Shown one piece after another: positions 6,557 to 11,226 of a DNA stretch of 11,226 bases. The stretch lies in the NCBI GenBank assembly GCA_021798235.1, contig JAJZMO010000366.1:1-11226 (forward strand), given 5' to 3'. The stretch's first letter is position 1. Each line of letters begins with the position of its first letter. The notes under the pieces are model-generated. The model made no database searches, had not been told where the DNA came from, and saw nothing but the letters and a program-made list of their open reading frames with translations. The position numbers and the translations under genes are program-made. This stretch comes from Acidobacteriota bacterium. Lineage in GTDB: Bacteria > Acidobacteriota > Terriglobia > Terriglobales > Acidobacteriaceae.

Positions 6557-8520
6557 TCCACTCCTTGCAACGTCGCAGACGGTGCTGGTGTAGTAGTGTT
6601 GCCTGTATTGATATAGACCTCCGCAGGCGGTACTGCGCCCATGGCCAGCTCTCTGGCGGCACTTGCAGGAATGCGAAGAATGAATTCTGTGCCCCGGTCT
6701 GCTCTCGATTCTACCGCGATCGATCCATTGTGCAATTGCACAATGCGATACGTCATGGCCAGACCAATTCCCGTGCCCTCGCGCTTGGTGGTGAAGTACA
6801 AATTGAAGATGCGGTCTTGGATTTCCTTGGGAATTCCGCAGCCTTCATCGCGGACATGAATGGCCACATTGCGTCCATCCTGTTCCACCTCGACTTCCAG
6901 TCGGCCTCCCTCGGCCATGGCCTGCGCTCCATTCAGCACAATGTTCAACAGCGCCTGCCGGATGAGGCCGGCATCCATGCGTGCCGCCAGCGGCATTGCT
7001 GGGTACAGGCTCTCCACATGCACCAGGCGCTTCTCCAGTTCGGGGGCTGCCAGTTCCAGCACTGAGGCCACCACCTGTGCCACATCCTGCACGGCCAGCT
7101 CCAGATTGACCGGGCGGGAGAAGTCCACCAGGGTCTGCACCACGCGATCCAGGCGCTGAATCTCTCCTTGAATAATGTCCAAGTGCCGCACTGCACCCTC
7201 TTCTTTGCGTTCCAGCTTGCCGCGCAGCAATTCCAAATGCACCACGATCGCGTTGATGGGATTCTTCACCTCATGACCCACGCCAGAGGTCAGGCGTCCA
7301 ATCTCGGCCAGCCTACGGGAAACCTCCAGCTCATTTTCAATCTGCTTCACCGATTCGCTGTCATGCAGTGTCAGCAAAGCTCCCAGCGTATCGGAGGGAT
7401 CGTCGCTGGCCTCGTCATGAATAAAGTCCAGCGAGACTTGCACCGCGCGGCCTGATTCTGTCAGCACCGTTTGTTGCAGAATCGGCCTGCGCGCATTAAA
7501 GGCCCGGCGCACCATCTGGCCCAGCGCTGTTTGCCGGTCAAAGATTTCGTGCAGTTCCATGCCGAGAATCTGCTTCTGTTGCAGCGATAAAAAGCGCTGT
7601 GCGGAGTCGCTGACCATCACCGCGCGCGCATCGCGTGTAAAGAGCATGATGCCGTCCTGCAAATTTTCCATCACCTGATTCAGGTTGGTTTGCAGGGCAG
7701 AGAAGACCTCTTCCACGCTGCGCATTCTTTGGCCCATGCGCTCAATCTTGCTTTCCACGCGCGAGATTTCATCCTTGGGCGCAGGCAGTGCGGGCTGTTC
7801 GCCTGTCAGCGTTACCGCTTCTTCCGGCGCTTGCAGCATGAACTGATCCAGCCGATCGCTGATCACCTGCAACGGGCGCAGCGCCATGTTGGACAACAAG
7901 GCAGCCAAGGCCAGACACACCAGCAGCGCCAACAACACTGTGGCCAACTCCAGCCGCAACCAGGGAGCCAGCTCGCCGCGCAAAAACGTTGTGCGCACGC
8001 CCACATGCACGGTTAAAAATGGCTTGCCGCCCAGGTCCAAAGACAGATCAATGTCATACACCGCAGGTTGGCCAAAAACAGTGCGAAACTGCCGCCACGG
8101 ATTGGCTTTGCGCAGCGTATCAAAGCGCGGACGCCTGGGTGCTGGCTGATCCTGCAAGGTGGGATCGGTGCTCAGCAGCCCGGTGTTGTTGGCATCCGCA
8201 ATCGTTACGTCATATACCGTGGGCGAGTAGCGAATGATGGAGCCAAGCAACTGTTGCAGCGCCGCATCCGTTTGCAGTGCGGTCACCATGGCCGCGCGCA
8301 GTGCGGTGGGGTCATTCGTCGGCACCGTCGATTGCGCCAGCCCCGTTGCCAGCGCGCTGCGCGTGGCCAACAGAACCTGGTGCGCTGTGATGTCGTTGTG
8401 TTGATAGGTTTGCTCAATCCGCTCGGAGAGCAGTTGCGCCAAATAGATCCCAGACAACACGACAACGACAGCAAAGACCATTGCCGTAACCGTTAATACC
8501 AGTTTGAGTCGTAGTCGCAT
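6553..8520 (-). CDS. Two-TM sensor histidine kinase with HAMP and PAS-like regions (NtrB/ZraS-like class)
   Basis: A 655-residue membrane sensor expected to autophosphorylate on His and pass phosphate to the NtrC-type regulator encoded just upstream. Order of parts: TM1 (about 8-30), an extracytoplasmic sensor region of about 155 residues with no recognised fold, TM2 (about 190-211), a HAMP-like stretch starting at ALRPLQVISDRLDQF (213-227), a predicted coiled coil (about 250-280) and a PAS-like region (about 283-388, starting ENLQDGIMLFTRDARAVMV). Then come the H-box LTSGVGHEVKNPINAI (410-425, His416), N-box LLNIVLNGAQAM (524-535), G1 DEGCGIP (558-564), F-box FNLYFTTK (572-579) and G2 GTGIGLAM (582-589). 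All catalytic boxes are intact. A tail of about 37 residues after the ATPase domain (from about 619, Ala/Thr/Pro-rich) is unexplained. The ligand is unknown. The start is preceded only by a weak site. Confidence 0.95.
   Translation of the reverse strand: MRLRLKLVLTVTAMVFAVVVVLSGIYLAQLLSERIEQTYQHNDITAHQVLLATRSALATGLAQSTVPTNDPTALRAAMVTALQTDAALQQLLGSIIRYSPTVYDVTIADANNTGLLSTDPTLQDQPAPRRPRFDTLRKANPWRQFRTVFGQPAVYDIDLSLDLGGKPFLTVHVGVRTTFLRGELAPWLRLELATVLLALLVCLALAALLSNMALRPLQVISDRLDQFMLQAPEEAVTLTGEQPALPAPKDEISRVESKIERMGQRMRSVEEVFSALQTNLNQVMENLQDGIMLFTRDARAVMVSDSAQRFLSLQQKQILGMELHEIFDRQTALGQMVRRAFNARRPILQQTVLTESGRAVQVSLDFIHDEASDDPSDTLGALLTLHDSESVKQIENELEVSRRLAEIGRLTSGVGHEVKNPINAIVVHLELLRGKLERKEEGAVRHLDIIQGEIQRLDRVVQTLVDFSRPVNLELAVQDVAQVVASVLELAAPELEKRLVHVESLYPAMPLAARMDAGLIRQALLNIVLNGAQAMAEGGRLEVEVEQDGRNVAIHVRDEGCGIPKEIQDRIFNLYFTTKREGTGIGLAMTYRIVQLHNGSIAVESRADRGTEFILRIPASAARELAMGAVPPAEVYINTGNTTTPAPSATLQGVE
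6561..6566 (-). promoter_or_regulatory. Strong ribosome binding site inside the kinase 3' end, serving the lipoprotein
   Basis: On the minus strand AAGGAG (plus 6561-6566) stands 4 bases before the ATG at 6556, within the last codons of the kinase gene. Together with the 4-base ATGA overlap it indicates coupled translation, and it suggests the lipoprotein may be made at a higher rate than the kinase, whose own site is weak. Confidence 0.75.
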
Positions 8521-8665
8521 CGTGTCTCAGGGGCACACACGCGACAGGCAACGGCGCGTGAGGGGCTGGCCCGATTGTAAGGCTAACTTGGTCCAAAGAC
8601 AGAATTTTTTTGAATTTGCAGCCATTCCGTGCGTTCTGCTGCCGTACAACCACTGGCTACATGCT
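8521..8665. other. Spacer between response regulator and kinase genes
   Basis: A 145-base gap inside the presumed operon, large enough to hold a second promoter. On the minus strand a TACAAT (plus 8574-8579) lies about 54 bases before the kinase ATG and could be a -10 box, but no -35 fits at 16-18 bases. A T7 tract on the plus strand (8605-8611) makes the spacer locally AT-rich. A GCACGG...TGCA pair resembles a sigma54 site but is 2 bases too widely spaced. No terminator is visible. Confidence 0.4.
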
Positions 8666-10048
8666 TTATGCTCCCGGCGTTGCCTGGCCATATTCCTTCA
8701 ACTTGTTATGCAGCGTTTTTAAGCTGATGCCCAGGATCTCCGCCGCGCGGGTCTTGTTATTTCCTGTCGTGTCCAGTGTCTTTAAAATCAACAGGCGCTC
8801 CGCAGCCTCCACCGTTGCGCCCACGGGGACAGAGACCTGCTCGGTGGCTGTGGACGCTGCACCGCTGGTCTGCACTCCAAAGCCCGGCGGCAGGTGGGAG
8901 CGTTGCAGCATTCCATCCCCGCACAAGATTACGGCCCGCTCCAGCGTGTTGCGCAGTTCGCGCACATTGCCGGGCCAATCGTAGGCGGAAAAGATTGCCA
9001 GCAGTTCCTCGGATGCACCTTGCACGGAGCGTCCATGGCGTGTGTTCATGTCGCGGATCATGCCCTCAACCAACAGGGGAATATCTTCTTTATGCTGGCG
9101 CAGCGGTGGCATGTGAATGTTGAAGACATTGAGCCGGTAAAACAGATCGCTGCGCAGTTGGCCGTCGGCAATCGCGCGCTGCGGATTTTTATTGGTCGCC
9201 GCCAACACGCGCACATCCACTGCCGTCTCGACCTTGCTGCCCAAGCGGCGTAGGCGGCGATCTTCCAGTACGCGGAGCAGTTTGGCCTGCGTGGCCACGG
9301 GCATCTCGCCAATCTCGTCCAGCAGCAGCGTGCCCTCTTCGGCTAATTCAAAGCAGCCAGCCCGGCGCTCCACCGCTCCGGTGAAGGCCCCCTTTTCATG
9401 ACCGAAAATTTCGCTCTCAATCAGTGTTTCTGGAATCGCGGCGCAGTTGACGGCCACAAACGGCTTGTTCGCGCGCGGACTTAATTGGTGTAATGTGCGG
9501 GAGACGATCTCTTTGCCCGTACCACTCTCGCCGGTAATCAGCACGGAGACGTTGCTCGATGCGATCTGCTCGATCAGTACAAAAATCTCCTGCATGGCTT
9601 TGGATTGGCCAATCAGAGAACCCAGTACGCCGGTGTCGCGTAGGCGGCGGCGCGTAATCTCCAACTCGCGTTCGGTCTCCTGTTGTCGGCTGGCGTTGGC
9701 CAGGATCGTTCGCAGCCGGTGCGGATCGACCGGCTTCTGTATGTAGTCATACGCGCCCAGCCGCATCGCCTCTACCGCGCTGTCAATGGTGCCTTGCGCG
9801 GTCAGCATGATGACAGACAGCTTCCTCTCCTGTTCCTGCAGACTCGCCAACAGTTGCAGCCCGTCCATGCGTGGCATGCGCATGTCCAGCACCAGCAGGG
9901 AGGGTTGAAAGCTGGCAATTTTCTCCAGTGCCTCCACTCCGTCCTCGGCCATTTCCGTGCGATAGCCCCAGCCGGAGATCAACTCCGCCAGCCCCAGCCG
10001 GGCATTCAACTCGTCTTCGACAATCAAAACCTTTTGCGCTGCATTCAT
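8666..10048 (-). CDS. NtrC-family sigma54-dependent response regulator (ZraR/AtoC-like)
   Basis: A 460-residue transcription activator with three domains. The receiver (5-118) has the acidic pair E11/D12, phospho-acceptor Asp55 in LLVLDMRMPRMDG, Thr83 in MLTA and Lys105 in IQKP. The AAA+ sigma54-interaction domain (about 145-370) has Walker A GESGTGKE (173-180), the sigma54-contacting GAFTGA loop (220-225), Walker B LLLDEIGEMP (241-250), LRSDLFYRLNV (298-308) and WPGNVREL (358-365). The C-terminal Fis-type helix-turn-helix (about 414-454) includes NKTRAAEILGISLKTLHNKL. All key residues are present, so it should be active and drive sigma54 promoters after phosphorylation. Its partner is almost certainly the kinase encoded 145 bases downstream. 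The ATG at 10048 has a GGAAG at 8-base spacing. The DUF4239 gene is divergent. Target promoters are not evident in this window. Confidence 0.96.
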   Translation of the reverse strand: MNAAQKVLIVEDELNARLGLAELISGWGYRTEMAEDGVEALEKIASFQPSLLVLDMRMPRMDGLQLLASLQEQERKLSVIMLTAQGTIDSAVEAMRLGAYDYIQKPVDPHRLRTILANASRQQETERELEITRRRLRDTGVLGSLIGQSKAMQEIFVLIEQIASSNVSVLITGESGTGKEIVSRTLHQLSPRANKPFVAVNCAAIPETLIESEIFGHEKGAFTGAVERRAGCFELAEEGTLLLDEIGEMPVATQAKLLRVLEDRRLRRLGSKVETAVDVRVLAATNKNPQRAIADGQLRSDLFYRLNVFNIHMPPLRQHKEDIPLLVEGMIRDMNTRHGRSVQGASEELLAIFSAYDWPGNVRELRNTLERAVILCGDGMLQRSHLPPGFGVQTSGAASTATEQVSVPVGATVEAAERLLILKTLDTTGNNKTRAAEILGISLKTLHNKLKEYGQATPGA

Positions 10049-10051
10049 ATC

Positions 10052-10064
10052 GCTGGCTTCCAGC
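10052..10064 (-). promoter_or_regulatory. Response-regulator ribosome site partly inside a small hairpin
   Basis: On the minus strand the sequence GCTGG-AAG-CCAGC is a perfect 5-base stem with a 3-base loop. The presumed Shine-Dalgarno GGAAG (plus 10057-10061) spans one arm end and the loop, 8 bases before the ATG at 10048. A stem this short would be only marginally stable. Confidence 0.45.
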
Positions 10065-10084
10065 CTATCCCTTTTCGCTGCGGG

Positions 10085-10090
10085 AATATA
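10085..10090 (-). promoter_or_regulatory. Possible -10 box for the response regulator operon
   Basis: Minus-strand TATATT (5 of 6 to TATAAT) lies 36 bases upstream of the regulator ATG. The hexamer 17 bases further upstream is TTTTCT, a poor -35. The nearby GGCAC does not form a -24/-12 pair with a correctly spaced GC, so a sigma54 promoter is not supported here. Confidence 0.3.
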
Positions 10091-10119
10091 GTGCCTTCGC
10101 TCTGCGTAGAAAATTTATT

Positions 10120-10147
10120 TTGGCCGCTGCCGACATTCCTGTACGAT
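10120..10147 (+). promoter_or_regulatory. Possible promoter for the DUF4239 gene
   Basis: TTGGCC (10120-10125, 4 of 6) and TACGAT (10142-10147, 4 of 6) are separated by 16 bases, in an otherwise AT-rich part of the divergent spacer. Transcription would start near 10154, about 30 bases before the ATG. TAAAAT at 10151-10156 is an alternative -10, but without a matching -35. Confidence 0.35.
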
Positions 10148-10161
10148 GACTAAAATTCATG

Positions 10162-10180
10162 CTTGCAGCCGCAAGGGAGG
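10162..10180 (+). promoter_or_regulatory. Hairpin directly before the ribosome site of the DUF4239 gene
   Basis: CTTGC-AGCC-GCAAG (10162-10175) is a perfect 5-base stem with a 4-base loop. The GGAGG Shine-Dalgarno (10176-10180) follows at once, only 3 bases before the ATG at 10184. The strong GGAGG decides for this ATG over a TTG at 10163, which has none and lies within the hairpin itself. Confidence 0.5.
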
Positions 10181-10183
10181 CCA

Positions 10184-10993
10184 ATGTTCCACGTGCTGAA
10201 CGGATACGACGATATTCGCATTCTTGTCATTTGTTTATTGCTAGCCGGTGCATTTCTTGTTGTCTTAAACCGCCTTTGGCCTTCGGTGCATCGGCGTCCG
10301 CACAACGACGTCATCGGATGGCAGTTGGCCATCATCGGCACCATCTATGCCGTGGTTATCGGTTTCATGATCTTCGCCGTCTGGGGCAATTTTCAAGCCG
10401 CGGACATGAACGTGGACAACGAGGCCAGCGCCCTGCTGAATCTTTTTCAGGACGCCGACGGCCTGCCCGCGCAACAGCGCGATCAGATTCAGAGCCTCTG
10501 TAAACAATATGCGCACGTGCTCATCGAAAAAGAATGGCCGATGATGAATGTCGGCGAGCCGGTCAGCGCCGGGCATCCCTACCTGCAGCAGATGTGGATC
10601 GTAATGATCAACACGCCTGCAACAGACGCAGGGGAGCAGATTCATCTGAGCCATGCACTCGACCAACTGAGCGCACTCGGCCAATGCCGCCACATCCGTG
10701 AGATGCAGAACGTTTCGAGCCTGCCGCAGATTCTTTGGGATGTGCTCATCGTCTGCGGCATCATCACGGTTTTGGCCGCCTGCTTTATTGGCAGCGATAA
10801 TCCCCGGCTCCACTTCCTGCTGGTTCTGGCGTTGACGGGAACGGTCTCGCTGGTGCTGGTTGCCATTGCCGATATTGACGATCCCTTCCAGGGCACCGTG
10901 CATATCCGCTCGCAGGCATTTGTTGAGGCGCTGAGCACAATGAATAATCATGTTGTCCCTGCCGCTTTGCCCGCTGCTCCAGTTACACACTAG
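10184..10993 (+). CDS. DUF4239 (bestrophin-like) membrane protein
   Basis: A 269-residue integral membrane protein. Four hydrophobic segments lie at about 11-30, 44-67, 183-203 and 209-229, in two pairs separated by a soluble helical region of about 115 residues. Family features are WQLAIIGTIYAVVIGFMIF (46-64), the acidic VDNEASALLNLF (77-88), the Pro-Gln-Arg-rich start of the helix LPAQQRDQIQSLCKQYAHVL (94-113) and the C-terminal DIDDPFQGTVHIRSQAF (230-246), a pattern shared by DUF4239 proteins. The family is only remotely related to bestrophin anion channels and has no proven function, so channel activity is not claimed. It stands alone, divergent from the response regulator by 135 bases, and could be regulated from the shared spacer. 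The ATG is chosen for its GGAGG site. Confidence 0.85.
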   Translation: MFHVLNGYDDIRILVICLLLAGAFLVVLNRLWPSVHRRPHNDVIGWQLAIIGTIYAVVIGFMIFAVWGNFQAADMNVDNEASALLNLFQDADGLPAQQRDQIQSLCKQYAHVLIEKEWPMMNVGEPVSAGHPYLQQMWIVMINTPATDAGEQIHLSHALDQLSALGQCRHIREMQNVSSLPQILWDVLIVCGIITVLAACFIGSDNPRLHFLLVLALTGTVSLVLVAIADIDDPFQGTVHIRSQAFVEALSTMNNHVVPAALPAAPVTH

Positions 10994-11024
10994 GGGATTT
11001 TGGAACAAGCCCGCGCATGGAAGG

Positions 11025-11044
11025 GGACGGACTTCAGTCCGTCC
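11025..11044. repeat. REP-like perfect palindrome downstream of the DUF4239 gene
   Basis: GGACGGAC-TTCA-GTCCGTCC is a perfect 8-base stem (9 if the inner T-A pair closes) with a short loop. It lies 31 bases after the DUF4239 stop and is not followed by a T-run, so it is not a standard intrinsic terminator, though it may stop or protect the transcript. Palindromes of this look are common as dispersed intergenic repeats in several phyla including Acidobacteriota (recollection, not a search). Confidence 0.6.
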
Positions 11045-11059
11045 AAAGGTATCTGAAAT

Positions 11060-11081
11060 CTCAGCAGGCTTTAGCCCTGAG
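11060..11081. repeat. Second REP-like hairpin
   Basis: CTCAG (11060-11064) pairs with CTGAG (11077-11081), and the inner GGC-TTTA-GCC (11067-11076) closes the stem. A 2-base bulge (CA, 11065-11066) sits on one side. It lies 15 bases after the first palindrome, and the pair together forms a compact intergenic element. Confidence 0.5.
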
Positions 11082-11145
11082 GAAGGGATACGGTACTTTC
11101 TCAGAGGCTTTCCGCTAGAGCGCGCAGCAGGTATTCTGGCAGTGC

Positions 11146-11226
11146 ATGAATCTTGAGATCACCGTGGAGGCTTTGGCGGAGCATTTGCAGCTTCGCCAGG
11201 CCTCCATGGCATCCGAAGAGGCTTCC
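11146..11226 (+). CDS. Start of an unidentified gene, cut by window edge
   Basis: From ATG 11146 the plus frame is open for 27 codons to the end of the window, beginning MNLEITVEALAEHLQLR. The third codon positions are mostly G or C, as in the neighbouring genes, and the peptide looks like the first strand and helix of a soluble domain. An in-frame stop at 11116 and no other start codon after it make this ATG the only choice. The upstream ribosome site is weak. The opening ITVEALAEHLQ is reminiscent of rhodanese-like domain N-termini, but too little is present to name it. An opposite-strand frame ending at 11101-11103 is also open and cannot be fully excluded. Confidence 0.45.
   Translation, partial: MNLEITVEALAEHLQLRQASMASEEAS

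Noticed and set aside
6184..6593. Gly-rich plus-strand frames opposite the lipoprotein
   Set aside because: The Gly/Ala repeats are the antisense image of the Pro-rich codons of the lipoprotein gene.
8613..8635. Sigma54-like GCACGG...TGCA on the minus strand before the kinase
   Set aside because: The two halves are 2 bases too far apart for a -24/-12 promoter, a spacing that is normally not tolerated.
10186..10201. CACGTG-centred partial palindrome as an operator
   Set aside because: It lies within the first codons of the DUF4239 gene, the arms are not symmetrical about the centre, and such short matches are expected by chance.
1..11226. CRISPR arrays, insertion sequences, phage genes, tRNA genes, toxin-antitoxin or defence operons
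   Set aside because: Looked for and not seen: no regularly spaced direct repeats, no transposase or integrase motifs and no cloverleaf-like sequence in the gaps.

Overview
The window looks like ordinary chromosome from a moderately GC-rich, diderm, free-living bacterium. The best guess is Acidobacteriota of the Terriglobus/Granulicella/Koribacter type. That guess is inference. It rests on the gene mix (YVTN beta-propeller lipoprotein beside NAD kinase, DUF4239 protein, NtrC-type regulator with its kinase), on the base composition and codon style, and on a GGACGG-type palindrome cluster near the right edge. There are no tRNA or rRNA genes, no CRISPR array, no transposase, and no non-coding stretch longer than about 300 bases.

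Left part (1-2098, minus strand): a TrmH/SpoU-family RNA 2'-O-methyltransferase overlaps the start of rarA (replication-associated AAA+ ATPase) by 4 bases (ATGA). rarA runs off the left edge. Its open frame was read directly from the reverse complement. A 137-base divergent spacer separates this pair from a plus-strand run: a single-domain threonylcarbamoyl-AMP synthase (TsaC/YwlC, t6A tRNA modification), a membrane-anchored YdcF/DUF218 protein, a YVTN-repeat lipoprotein and NAD kinase (5848). Gaps in this run are 29, 102 and 23 bases, so it is probably two transcription units: tsaC-ydcF and lipoprotein-nadK.

Middle and right part (5996-10048, minus strand): a signalling operon read from right to left. 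An NtrC-family sigma54-dependent response regulator comes first, then a two-TM sensor histidine kinase with HAMP and PAS-like regions. Last is a small proline-rich, His/Lys-rich lipoprotein whose start overlaps the kinase stop by 4 bases. This three-gene unit is the most interesting part. Its layout recalls ZraS/ZraR with the periplasmic accessory protein ZraP, but the lipoprotein is not recognisably ZraP.

Right edge: a DUF4239 (bestrophin-like) four-TM membrane protein is transcribed divergently from the response regulator. It is followed by two adjacent REP-like hairpins and the first 27 codons of a further plus-strand gene that leaves the window.

Most genes here are recognisable housekeeping or signalling families. 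The only credible candidate for something not yet described is the kinase-coupled lipoprotein and its sensory role.
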